DNA of 64,000 bases. Source: Dendrocalamus latiflorus. Taxonomy: Eukaryota > Streptophyta > Magnoliopsida > Poales > Poaceae. Positions within the stretch are counted from its first letter, which is position 1. Each line of letters starts with the position of its first letter. The stretch covers positions 13,657,624 to 13,721,623 of the forward strand of contig CM029642.1 in NCBI GenBank assembly GCA_017311315.1, given 5' to 3'. The translations under genes were made by a program, and so were the position numbers. Shown piece by piece: positions 23,939-34,571 of the stretch. The notes beneath the pieces were generated by a model. That model worked only from the letters and a program-made list of their open reading frames with translations. It made no database searches and had not been told where the DNA came from.

Positions 23939-24499
23939 AGACTTTTAATATTGTATTTATACCATGATGTTCTAGGTTATGTTGTTTCACATGCTTTTAG
24001 GTTTATTAGAATGCTCAGTTAGTAATGTTGTAGAATTCATGCTTTTAATTAGTGTTTTAGAATTCATATTTAAATCGTTAATGGGAGTAGTATATGAACA
24101 TGTTTTAACTTAGACTTAAATTATTAGCACTCTTTCATATTAGGGCTGCTTTGTTTTAGTTTTCTAATATTATGATCCATTAATTATGATGTTGTATGTG
24201 AGTCATGAAGGACGTATGTCTTAAACTTGTTAATCTGACTAATAATCACTTATCATATAATAAAAATTGAATGGTTGACAACCTTATGTGAGCTATGTTA
24301 TAATACCTCTTTAGAATAATTTCTATATCACTATCACCATATTATCATTCCACATCGCCCTCATATCGAGAATTATGTCTCTCCATTTCTAACCTTAGCA
24401 AATCTTTTCACTTCTCATAATATTATCTTAGGCTTCTTTTAGTTCCCTTAAGTTCACACCATATAACATGTTAACAATATAACAGTTATCTGGTCTGGG

Positions 24500-24850
24500 G
24501 TTACCCACATATAGGGGAGATTTCCATCCACCTAGTAACATACCGGGGCTGTACACTTTCATTACTTAAGATATTACACCCCGTCTGTGGTTATACAATC
24601 GAGGACAGTGTTGTGTCTGGCTATTCTCATATAATCAGGTATGTAGAAAGTAATCACCGGTGCCATTGTCATAACAAGCTAAATAATAATTATCTTGATT
24701 TCACCATTCCTGTTGTCTTGTTACTTAGAATATTACATCTCGTTTACGATTATACAATAGAGGACAGTATTGTGCCTGACTATTCTCGTATAATCGGGTA
24801 TGTGGGAAGTAATCGCCGGTGCCGTTGTCATAACTTGCTAAATAACGACT
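24500..24850. repeat. ~165-bp internal duplication in the LTR
   Basis: The unit containing TTATACAATxGAGGACAGTxTTGTG...GTAATCxCCGGTGCC occurs twice (around 24590-24690 and 24750-24850). The same duplication is visible in the minus-strand copy near 63300-63620, so it predates both insertions. Confidence 0.7.
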
Positions 24851-25330
24851 ATCCTTAATTTCACTGTTCTGGTTACCTGTATCCCTCACTTTCATCAGTG
24901 TCTCCTGGTAATCTAGTCACCTTGCATTAACTTGTGTCAATTATTTGCTTGCATTACTTGTCCTTTACTCACCGTGTTGCAACCGTTGTTGGGTACTTGC
25001 TGATATTTCTAAATCTCACGCTTGCTCTTTCCATTCTCAGGTAAAAGGCCAATGGAGTGGTAGCATCATGCATGGGTGAGAGTACTCAAGTTTTCAGCAC
25101 TGTGGCTTGCTACAGTTTATGTTATTTTAATTTATTCGTTATTTGGTTAAAAATGGACCGATCTTACATTTCAAACCTTTATTTTAACTTCCGTTAGTTC
25201 TCTAATAAAGTACTTTTAAAGTTTTAAATTCCTTGTGTTTCCAATTGTTGGTTTTATTATGTATTCTTTACTTTGACAATAATATTTTTATATTATTATC
25301 TCATATTAGTATGTAAGATGCTACAAGCAC

Positions 25331-25828
25331 ACTCGCGGCCGACGCGCTCATCGGGATGTAGGCCAAGTGTGGCATGCTGGATTCTGCACTGCGGGTGTTT
25401 GAGTGGCTGCACGACGGGAGGGATGTCGCGTCCTGGAATTTGGTTATATCGGGCTGTGTGCAGAACGGAAGGTCTGTGTAGAGCTGGCTCAGCTGAATCT
25501 TGGCAGGGGGCTTCATGCAGCGCTTCTGTAGTTCAGCAATGAGGTTAATATCCAATGCAATGCTTTGCCTGTCATGTGTGCAAAATGTGGAAGGGTGGAT
25601 AGCGCTCTCAGAGTATTCGATGAGATTGATGGCAAGGACAACATATCTTGGAACTCAATGCTCTCCTGTTGTGTCCAAAATGGTTTATATGCTGAGACCA
25701 TCGATTTTTCTTAGTGAGATGCTTAAAGATGATTTTCAACTTGACCATACTTGAATCGTGAGCTTGTCTTCTGCAGTGGGTCACTTGGGTAGATTAGTCA
25801 ATGGCAAAGAGGTTCCTGCATATGCCAT
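25331..25828 (+). pseudogene. PPR protein pseudogene, fragment 3
   Basis: Continues the PPR gene with LAADALIGM, KCGMLDSALRVFEWLHDGRDVASWN, SVQNG-type and SWNSMLSC-type PPR helices in shifting frames. It ends with VGHLGRLVNGKEVPAYAI just before the 266-bp LTR. At least one stop (TAG near 25356-25358, where Tyr is expected) and several frameshifts are present. Confidence 0.82.
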
Positions 25829-26094
25829 TGTTAAAACTTTGATCCAGGAGAAAATGCACACATTCGCAAATAAACTGAGAGAACACCAGAGAATTTCTGA
25901 ATTTCTCTATTCTCTTATTTACTCCCATTTTTCTTGCTTTTCTTACAAATTGTCTATAAGTCTCCTCTATATAGGCTAATAATCTCCTACTCATATATGT
26001 ATTCGGATTTAAGTTGGACACAACTTCAACTTGAGTAGCACATGGAGACGAACTCTACTACTTCTCAAACTCTAAGTCAGGATTATTTCTAACA
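25829..26094 (+). mobile_element. 266-bp solo LTR inserted in the PPR gene
   Basis: Starts TGTTAAAACTTTGATCC and ends TTTCTAACA, with CCAT repeated on both sides (25825-25828 and 26095-26098). A TATATAGG box lies near 25968. Removing it and one CCAT rejoins the PPR reading, with VGNTLMDMYMKC directly downstream. Size and ends fit a small Copia or TRIM-type LTR. Confidence 0.85.
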
Positions 26095-26098
26095 CCAT

Positions 26099-26500
26099 AA
26101 ACCAAGGGCTTCATACTGATTTGCAGGTTGGGAATACATTGATGGACATGTACATGAAGTGCCACTCAAAGAGTGCTCTGCTCGTGTATTTGCAGGATGA
26201 GGATTGAAGACCACATATCAGGGATAACAACCTTTGCTTGTTATGCTCAGAGTTCTCGGCATTTTGAGGCACTGGAAAGTTTAGAGAAGCGTAGAAAGAG
26301 GGCATTGAGGTGGATCCTATGATGATAGGAAGCATCTTGGAAGCATGCAGTGGTTTGAAGAGCATTTCGCTGGTAAAGCAAACGAGTTCTTATGCTATTA
26401 GACATGGCTTGCTTGATTTGGTGCTGAAGAATAGAATCACAAACATATACGGGGGGATGTGGAGAGATTTACCGTTCATATATTTGAATGGCCAGACCTC
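26099..26500 (+). pseudogene. PPR protein pseudogene, fragment 4
   Basis: Reads GLHTDLQVGNTLMDMYMKC, then RIEDHISG/ACYAQSS in another frame, then VDPMMIGSILEACSGLKSIS and HGLLDLVLKNRI (26310-26440), all PPR-type helices. Frame changes are frequent. The similarity fades near 26500, where retrotransposon-like sequence begins, so the C-terminal E/DYW region is absent from the window. Confidence 0.8.
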
Positions 26501-26652
26501 GCTCCGCTTTGATAGTGTCTCCTCGACTAGGGGCTCCTCCTAGCTTGATGGTTTCACTTCGGTGACCTTCAACACGTCTCAATGGCCTAGCCTTAGCGTG
26601 GTTCACCTCGACGAACTTCGCTTCGCCTCGATGGCATCTCCTCAACTAGATG

Positions 26653-26890
26653 TGTGACACCCCGACCCATGTTGGCCCATGTGTGTGTGCACATGAATTT
26701 CTAGATTAGTCCCACCTTGCTAGCTTACCTTGAGAAGCACTTACATATAAGCCTAGGAGTTCCAATGGTAGCACCCCCGGTTAACCGTTTTGCTTGAAGC
26801 GAGGACGAAAGTGCAAGCGGGTTGCTACGTGTGCGCGGCCTATCCAGAATGTGGTTAGGTCAGAGCCGGTTTGGACCCTAGGGCGTTACA
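26653..26890 (+). mobile_element. 238-bp solo LTR
   Basis: TGTGACACCCCGACCC...GGGCGTTACA, with TG..CA ends and the exact 5-bp TSD AGATG at 26648-26652 and 26891-26895. A diverged relative lies at 52360-52613. Confidence 0.88.
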
Positions 26891-26895
26891 AGATG

Positions 26896-27530
26896 CTCCC
26901 TTAGATCGATGAGGGGGTGCTGACTCCCTTCGCCCCAGGCCACCCTGGGGGCACCGTTCCGTTTCACCCCGGGCCACCCCGGGGGCATCGACCTCCTTCG
27001 CCCCAGGCCACCCCGTGGACGTCAACCTCCGTCCCGGACCACCCCGAGGGCACCGCTCCGCTCTGCCCTAGGCCACCCCGAGGGCAGAGCTCCCCTCCAC
27101 CTTGGACCACCCCGGGGGCGTCGACCTCCTCTACTGCCACCCTAGGGGTGCCATCCTTGGTGATGTCTCCTCAACTAGGGGCTCCCCCTAGTTTGATGAA
27201 TTCAGTTTGGCGAGCTTCAACATGGCGAGCTTCAACACACCTCACTAGCCTAGCCTCACCATGGTTCACCTCAACCTTGATGACCTTTGTAAGTATTACA
27301 TATGGCCACTGAGTATGGTATGTCACCCTCCTTGCATCTTTTTACATCGGGCCTACCATGACGCCCTACGCCTTGAAATGCACATGCCCTTGCCATGCTC
27401 TTGTGGAATATCTTATGCTCTTAAGTTGCAGCCTAGGTCAAGTTGGCGATTTCCCCTAGGGTCAAGTTGGCAATTTCCCTCTAGGGCAAAGTTGGTGATC
27501 ACCTCCCCTCCGAGGTTGAGCTAAATTCTC
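26896..27530. repeat. GC-rich CCACCCCGGGGGC tandem repeats
   Basis: Repeated CGCCCCxGGCCACCCCGGGGGCxTCGACC units run to about 27150. A stretch near 27165-27280 then repeats 26510-26620 (GTCTCCTCxACTAGGGGCTCC, GTGGTTCACCTC). Similar sequence flanks the hAT element at 12640 and 16380. Non-coding. Confidence 0.65.
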
Positions 27531-27895
27531 CCCTCTAGGGTCAAGTCTCCCCACCGGGGTCAAGCTAGTCCTCTCCTTTGAGGTTAAGTGAAGTCTCCCC
27601 TCCGAGGTCGAGCCAATGCTCCTTGACGAGGTCGAGCCAACGCTCCCCGATGGGGTTGAGCTAATTCTCCCCTCTAGGGTCGAGTCTCCCCGACAGGGTT
27701 GAGCTAGTCCTCCTCTCCGAGGTTGAGTGGAGTCTCCCCTCTAGGGTTGAGTTAATGCTCCCCGACGGGGTCAAGCCAATGCTCCTTAACGAGGTTGAGC
27801 CAATTCTCCCCTCCAGAGTTGAGTCTCCCCTCCGGGGTCGAGCTAGTCCTCCCCTCCAGGGTCAAGTTGATTCTCTCCTCCGAGGTTGAGATAAA
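27530..27895. repeat. GAGGTTGAGC/CTCCCCTC tandem repeats
   Basis: Units of about 30 bp (CTCCCCxCCGGGGTCGAGCxAGTCCTC and variants) are repeated a dozen times or more. Open frames here are products of the repeat. Confidence 0.75.
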
Positions 27896-28255
27896 TCTTG
27901 GTACCAAGTCTTTCTCGATAGGAGCATTGTCCCCAACCGAAGTGCCGCTCGGGAGCCCCGTCCCGAGCGCCAAGTCTTTCTCGATGGGAGCATCATCCCC
28001 AATCAAAGTGCTGCTTGGGGGCCTCGTCCCAAGCGCCAAGTCGTTCTCGATACGAGCATTGTCCCCAACCAAAGTGTCACTCGGGAGCCCCATCCCGAGC
28101 ACCAAGTCTTTTCGATGGGAGCCTCGTTCCCAACCGAAGTGCCACTCGAGAGCTTCGTCCTGAGTGCCAAGTATTTTTTAATGGGAGCCTCATTCCCAAT
28201 CGAAGTGCCACTCGAGAGTTTTGTCTCAAGCGCCAAGTGTTTTTTGATGGGAGAC
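27896..28255. repeat. ~63-bp tandem repeats, five to six units
   Basis: The unit CAAGTCTTTCTCGATGGGAGCATCGTCCCCAACCGAAGTGCCxCTCGGGAGCCCCGTCCCGAGCGC is repeated with few changes, later units becoming more diverged. The repeat length is a multiple of three, which explains the long apparent ORFs on both strands. Confidence 0.8.
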
Positions 28256-30308
28256 GGGGTAACAGGATACCCCTAGTAAAAGAGTAGCAAGCTAACTCTA
28301 TCTAACATTAGGAGCAAGGGTACTTACAGCCCCTTTACATACTCACTACATAAGGCCGGGCGATTGCAGGATAAACTTTGGCTATCTTGGCTTTGCACCG
28401 CGCTAGCCAGCACACAAGCCAGCGTTGCATGCACATAAAAGTGAGTTCCCGAATGCCATGTTTCCCAATAAGGGATGCGCACCATCATCCAAACTCAATG
28501 TCCGCCACACACCATCACCCCGGCTCAGGTCGACTCCCTCGCTGCTGTTATTATTTGGGGTTGACCCAACGGGATTCACTCACAATGGTCTTGGGCACTG
28601 CCTCAGCTTCAACCCTACCATACATCGGGTGCAAGTCTAGGCTAGGGACAATAGATCTAGCATGGTATCATCACATTCCTAATCCCCTAGGCCAAGCTCG
28701 TGCCTCGCCAAACACAAGGTCGATGTCACTCTCGAGAAGGTCAGCCCTTCTAGCGCATTGGCAAAACTTTTCAAGCATCTTAAGAGTGATGGCTTGGCCC
28801 CGACGTGGCCCTATCAATCTTGATAGCTTTCCCTCAGCTGAGCTTTGCTTAGCCTAGCTTGTGTTCCCCTGACCATGGACTTCCTCTAACTCTACGAATA
28901 ATCAAATCACCTTCTTTCATCGAGGGCCACGGCCCGGCTTGCAAAGTACTTCGTGCCTCACAATAATGCCTTGATGAGTCAGCCACACAGGCTCTGATGG
29001 ACCGACCACCTTGTGTTCGAATGCATATCTCCCCACCTCGAAGATCGACCCCTAGTGAGTCGAGAACTCTTTGTGAGGCCATCCCTACTATGAGTTGAGT
29101 ATCCAATACTTCCGCGCACACCCACTTGAGCCATGGACGACCCTCCGGGAGTTGGTTAATAGGCATGCATACCTCTCATCGCCTTAGGCAATTCATCGGT
29201 TTCTAGTACTTCGCACCCTAGTGCACTCCTAGTCGTCCAAGCCAGGGGCAACACTCCATAGTGACTTTGCCTTTGTATGATATGACTCAATATACATGGC
29301 ATTCCCATGACCAAGCTTGACTCGGTCTATTGGCATCTCCTCGATTGTGCGTGTCCATTGGATTGATTGCTTCATATCGACAAGCATCAGCCCATTACCT
29401 AAGCATGGTGTGGTTAGCCTTAGGGGCCATCTCTTGACATCGTGGATTCACGACAAGCACTCCTTGTTTCATGGGCTACTTCTCAATAAACCAAGCGCGC
29501 AGACCTTGACAGGTTGAGCAGGCAAAAACTTAGTGCGTATTCTCTCACCTCGAAGGTCGAACCCCGGCAGGGGTACACTCATCGGTCTTGAATGTCTTGG
29601 TGTGTTGGTGCGCATCTATCGATCACATCTTCAGATGTCATCCAACTCGCATCACCAATCGAGCTCGTGCGTAGGAACATGTATGCCCCAGTCGGCTTCA
29701 TGCGCTTGAAGCTCCATCGTACCACAAACTAGCGGCATATCCATGTCCATCCCGTTGAGGTCACACAACAACCCGATTACTCAAGGACTTCGTGCATCTT
29801 GAACTGGCAAGTTAGGTGCTTATTTCTAACGTGTTCGTATGGGGCAACCTCTCGCCCCCTCGGGTTCTGTCATCCTTTGGTGGCTATGCCTACATGAGTC
29901 GAGCTTGACACTCCTGTGCATGCCTTCGCCTCTCAAACACTATAGGTCAAGAACTAACTTCACGAGACACTTCTCTGGACCAAGTCCTAATCCCATGCCT
30001 CCGCATAGCTTTGGCATCAAGGCGATCGACGATTGACTGCATAACTGTTCATCATTCCCCAACATGACCTAAAATTGGCTGAGCGGAGCAACAACCTTTT
30101 GGTAGGCATCCGAGGAACCCCACTTGGAGGCACCATCACGGCCTATCATTTGAAGTTTGCGCAAAGATTAAGGTGTATTGACATGTTGTCAAAATTCATT
30201 GCAGCTAACTATGAGATCGTAGGCCTGAGATAGTGCGTCGACCCCTTTTGCAAGTCGATGCGCCGGCCCAGGTGGGCAATCGCCGACTGCTCAGATCATG
30301 AGGGCTAC
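28256..30308. other. Non-coding retrotransposon-type interior
   Basis: No gag or pol motif, tRNA or other gene was recognised on either strand. It lies between tandem repeats and the LTR at 30309 and is probably the decayed interior of a long non-coding retrotransposon. Confidence 0.45.
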
Positions 30309-31017
30309 TGTTGGGAAAGGGACCCCACGCTACCCCAGGCCCATGACTACTTCAAAGCAATGACACCCATTGGAGGACCTACCTCGAGCCAAGTCCTAAG
30401 TCAACCCCGGGTGAGGTGTGCAAGACCGGCCCTGGAGGTGTTCGAAGCCAACCCCGAGCTAGGTACACAAGACCAACCCTAGAAGCGAATGAGGCCGACC
30501 CCAGGTGGAGTACACGAGGCTGATCCTAGGAGGGTTTGGCGCCGACCCTAGGCGAAGTACACAAGACTGGCCCTGGAGGCGTCCAAGGCCAACCCCGGGC
30601 AAAGTGCGCGAGACTGACCCTAGGAGGACCCTAGGCCAACCCTGGGCAAAATACGTGAGACCAACCCTGGAAGTGTCCAAGGTCGACCTTGGACCAACCC
30701 TGGGGTCCCGGACACAGTGAGGCCCATACAGTGCAAATGACTGAAACACCCCCAGGAGTAGGCCAAACTCTAAAGGCAAAGTTGTAACTACATTGACCTC
30801 CCCTCTCTCCCTATAAATAAGACCCCTTGTAATGGGAGAGGGGACGCCATTTTATAACCCTAGAACACTCATATGAAATACACTTGGGGGAGGGAGGAGG
30901 CCTTCTGCAAGGAATTCGGGGTTGTGTACTCCTCGTGAGTCCCTTCGCACCCGCGGCGGTCTTCGTATCTGACCGAGGGTACCTACAAGTTTACTATCCG
31001 GACTCGTACCGACAGCA
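30309..31017 (+). mobile_element. LTR (about 0.7 kb)
   Basis: Starts TGTTGGGAAAGGGACC and ends CTCGTACCGACAGCA. It matches the LTR at 32938-33566 along its length, including tandem CCCTxGAGGCGTCCxAGGCC units, the TATAAATA box (30814-30821) and TTGTAACCCTAGAACACTCATAT-type sequence. No clear TSD: the flanks GCTAC and GACAC agree at only three of five positions. It may be a solo LTR or the 3' LTR of the decayed element to its left. Confidence 0.75.
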
Positions 31018-31954
31018 GACACCCTTGACCACGTCATGATCGATGTAGTCAGGAGGCATTCTACGACCACCTCGTGGTCGCGACTTCGTTGACACCCGTC
31101 CGACTGCCTCATGGTCGTGACCTCATTGACTGCCTCTAATATACTAAGTATATATATATGAACTACGCAAACACCACTTTTGGGCACTCATGCAATCAAC
31201 CTTCTGTTTTGGCACCAAATCAACAAGAAGAATTCCTAAAAAAAATTTGAAAATGTACTCTATAGAGTGTTATAGCACCCTTTAAAATTTCAACTTCAAC
31301 TTCAAAATATTTTAGAAAAACAGAAAAGATATGTTTGATGTGAATAATGTCATTTGTCTCATTGTTTTTCCTTTTCTTTACCATTTGTCATATTTTTCTC
31401 AGTTTTATTACTTTTAATATATAATTACTTTGAACTTAAAACTTTATATATAGGTAGAATAAATTATAAAGTGCATCTATAGTTTTTTTGGAAAATTTTT
31501 CATGTTGATTTAGTGTCCAGACGGAGAGCGATGGCATGATCACACCACAGTGGTTGATTGGATATCATACGTTACAGTCATGTCCTCAAATTTTCTCTAT
31601 ATTTGAACTCCTAAATTATGCCTATTGTGTAATATATGGTTCATCAAGAATTGTAATTAACGGCACATATATACACCATTAGCGCATTGTTTTTTGGTAC
31701 GGCACGTATACATATGTCACTAGTGTCTATGTCCAGGGCGTGTGCATGCTCTCTGGTGTCTATTGTTTCAGGCCCGGGCGTCCATTTCCTCTTCAAACTC
31801 TTGTGACTCTTTTTTTACCGTATGGGGTGGGGCCAGCCTGTTTTCTTGGACGCGTTTTTTTAAGGATGGATAAGGATTTTTCTTCCATATATGCTTATAT
31901 GTCCATATCTTAGCATTTTAAACAGGTTTCGTAGAAACAATAGACGGTTGTAAT
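31018..31954. other. Non-coding interval up to the assembly gap
   Basis: 31035-31130 repeats the GACCACCTCGTGGTCxCGACTT units seen at 11330-11430. The rest is AT-rich with no supported gene. Confidence 0.45.
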
Positions 31955-32054
31955 NNNNNNNNNNNNNNNNNNNNNNNNNNNNNNNNNNNNNNNNNNNNNN
32001 NNNNNNNNNNNNNNNNNNNNNNNNNNNNNNNNNNNNNNNNNNNNNNNNNNNNNN
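31955..32054. other. Assembly gap (100 N)
   Basis: Exactly 100 unknown bases, a conventional placeholder, so the true size is unknown. Confidence 0.99.
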
Positions 32055-32406
32055 CAGCAAAAAGTACCATAGGATAAACTTAACAGAGCTCCTGTTCGGA
32101 ATAGTTCTACTGTTCAGAACAGTTGTGTTTCAGGTTCGGAACTGCAATGTTTTTTGGTAAGTATCCAAACTAGAGCTAATCGATCGTGTACAGATATAGT
32201 TCCAAAGCGATAAAACTCAAATCGTATGCAAGAATATCTTCTTTCATGTATACATTTGGTCTACGTTTTGGTCATGGAGCACAAGAAACATAGAATAAGT
32301 CATCCTCTGGCGACAATGCATGTACAACCGGACTACAAACACAACCCAATCTAAACAGAATATGAAAGCTTTTTAGAATAAGACCAGAATAGCTTAGCAA
32401 GACAGG

Positions 32407-32810
32407 CAGCCTACAAATAAGGTGCCCCACAAGACTATCTAGCAAAAAGACACAACCCTAGCAAGACAGGTACCATACAAACACAGTGAAAAAGCTATCA
32501 ACTTTAAGCCTTCTTGACAGATCTCTCTCGCCGGATTTACTTCTGATTCAACTTCTTCACGTCATCCTCTCTCACCAGATTTAGCTTCTGATTCAACTTC
32601 TTGTATGCTATTACTCTTCATGGCCTACAAGTAGAGTGCCCCACAAGAGTTCCTAGCAAAAGAGACACAACCCTAGCAAGACAGGTACCATACAAATACA
32701 GTGAAAAACATATCAACTTTTAGCCTTCCTGACAGATGTCTCTCGCCGGATTTAGCTTCCGATTGAACTTCTTCAGGATGCTATTACTCTTCATGGCCTC
32801 CTGTTTTCGT
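32407..32810. repeat. ~225-bp tandem duplication upstream of the RPA-like gene
   Basis: The unit from GTGCCCCACAAGAxxxxCTAGCAAAA through GACAGATxTCTCTCGCCGGATTTA to TGCTATTACTCTTCATGGCCT occurs twice. It lies just upstream of the RPA-like start codon and may be promoter or leader sequence. Confidence 0.7.
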
Positions 32811-32866
32811 ATGCACTCCTTCACATGTCACATTTGGTTTTATTTTTTTTTTAAGACAGCACCACC

Positions 32867-34571
32867 ATGGCATACAAGAAGCTAAGTGAGTTAATAAGGA
32901 GAGGACAAACGTGGAACATCAAAGTGAAAGTAATAATTGTTGGGAAGGGTCCCTGTGCTATCTCAGGTCCACGACCACCTCAGTGTGATGACACCGTTGG
33001 AGGCCTACCCCGAGCTAAGTTCCCAAGCCAACCCCGGGCGGAGTACACAAGACCAGATCCAGGGGCGCCTGGGACTGACCCTGGGCGAGGTACACAAGAC
33101 TAGCTCCGGAGGCGCCTAGGACCGACCCCGGGTGAGGTATACAAGATCGGCCTCTGAGGCGTTCGGGGCCAACCTCGGGCGAGGTACGCAAGACCGGCCC
33201 TAGAGGCGTCCGAGGCTGACTCCGGTGGAGTATGCGAGGCCAATCCTAGGAGGGTCTAGGGCTAATCCCGGACTGACCCTAGGGTCCCAAACACGACAGG
33301 GCCCATGCAGAGCAAATGATCGAAATGCCCCCAGAAGTAGGCCAAAACCTAAGGGCAAAGTTGTAACTACACTAGCCTCCTCCTCTCCCTCTATAAATAG
33401 GACCCCTTGTAATGGGAGAGGGGATGCCATTTTTGTAACCCTAGAACACTCATATTGAATACACTTGGGGGTTATGGGCTTCTCTTTGTCCCTTCGCACC
33501 CTCGGTGGTTTTCGCATCCGACCAGGAGTGCTTACAAATGTACTGCCCGGACTCGTACCGATGACAATAAGAATGTGGGATTCAATCAATTTTGTAACAA
33601 ACTTATGAGTATTGATATGATCTTGATGGATGAACATGTTTTTCTCTTGACATGTTCTATTTTGTATTTTTTTAAACAATTGCTAAGTGATGTTTTGTGT
33701 TTGATAGGGTGAAACAATTTATGCTACTATTTGAAATAATATGATAGACACTTGCAAACCAAAGATTAATGAGAGTTCTATCTATGTGTTCAGCAATTTC
33801 AAAGTTCAAGAATCTGCCAAATACCGTCCTATCAATAATCAGCTTAAAATTACTTTCATGAATAATACAAAGGTGAAAAAAGTAAAAAATATCATCAAAT
33901 AATTTTCAGGATCACTATTGTAAGTTTATTACGAGAGACAAACTACTAGAACGGCTAAATAAAGATCAGCAATTATTATGTAAGTTTATATGTATTTTTG
34001 TTTCTTTCTAAAAGTTGAATTAATTAAAATTTAAAATTTTCAGATGTTATTGGATTACTCACCCGAATTAAGCCAGTTGGATCAAGGACGACAAGGAAGA
34101 ACACTGCAAACCCAAGATCTTCAGATATTCGCGAAATTGAACTTCTAACACCTTAGTAAAATATGCATGCAGCTTACATTTAATTAACATTAAACACATA
34201 TTCATGCATTCACGTTAACATTTAACTATTATTCAATTGAATTTTCAGGGGTAATTACATTAGAGTAATATTATGGGGACAATTAGCTCATTGTTTAAGT
34301 GAAGATGTAATTAGCAGTCAAACAATTGTGGTTGTTACATCATCGTTAGTGCAAGATTTCAATGGTAAGTTCAATAGTATTATGAGTTATTATGGTCATT
34401 CAAACTACACTAATCTAATATATACATGTGGATTACATAGGTTTTGTCTAAAGTCAACTAGCGCCACAAGAATATATAAATATCTAGACATACCTGAAAC
34501 TTGGAAGCTTATTGATAAGTATGGAGCATGTTCTTTTCTTAATTATCGAACAACAACTACATCTCCTTATT
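32867..34571 (+). pseudogene. RPA70-like single-strand DNA-binding protein pseudogene, 5' part
   Basis: Replication protein A large subunits bind single-stranded DNA through OB folds. The readable order is: MAYKKLSEL...WNIKVKVI (32867-32937), cut by an LTR; RMWDSIN and LMSIDMILMDEH (33572-33637); an intron 33638-33707; then ETIYATI, a TGA at 33732, INESSIYVFSNFKV and INNQLKITFMN (33708-33890); DVIGLLTRIKPVG (from 34044); GNYIRVILWGQLA (from ~34249) with VVVTSSLVQDF; and STSATRIYKYLDIPE (~34450-34500). These are the N-terminal OB/DUF223 region and the following OB folds of plant RPA1 proteins. The 12.9 kb retrotransposon interrupts it at 34571 and the gene resumes at 47723. Plant Helitrons also carry RPA1-like genes, so a Helitron origin is possible; I see no Rep/helicase. 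Confidence 0.82.
32938..33566 (+). mobile_element. 629-bp solo LTR inserted in the RPA-like gene
   Basis: Starts TGTTGGGAAGGGTCC and ends CGTACCGATGACA. The flanks are ATAAT (32933-32937) and ATAAG (33567-33571), a TSD with one mismatch. Removing it joins the Val-Ile end of the first coding piece to ArgMetTrpAsp in frame. It is the same family as 30309-31017, with a TATAAATA box at 33401-33408. Confidence 0.87.

Larger units (their letters stand above)
20934..25325 (+). mobile_element. Solo LTR (about 2.6 kb) inserted in the PPR gene, itself carrying a nested element
   Basis: Starts TGTAGCACCCTGAAAA and ends GATGCTACA. The flanking 5-mers are AGTAC (20929-20933) and AGCAC (25326-25330), one transition apart, and PPR sequence lies on both sides. 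The 4392 bp span includes a 1809 bp nested element (21746-23554) plus its TSD. A second copy of this LTR family, on the minus strand, begins at 62777. The GC-rich open frames at 21022-21670 are not supported as genes. Confidence 0.85.

Noticed and set aside
27752..28287. ORFs up to 122 codons with repeated Ser/Pro-rich motifs
   Set aside because: Product of a tandem repeat whose unit length is a multiple of three; equally open on the opposite strand.
31860..32060. ORF crossing the run of N
   Set aside because: It includes unknown bases; no evidence of a gene.
30309..33566. Single LTR retrotransposon bounded by the two related ~0.65 kb LTRs
   Set aside because: The right copy has its own near-exact TSD (ATAAT/ATAAG) and sits inside the RPA-like exon whose ATG lies between the two LTRs. 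It is therefore an independent solo insertion; no gag, pol or PBS lies between them.
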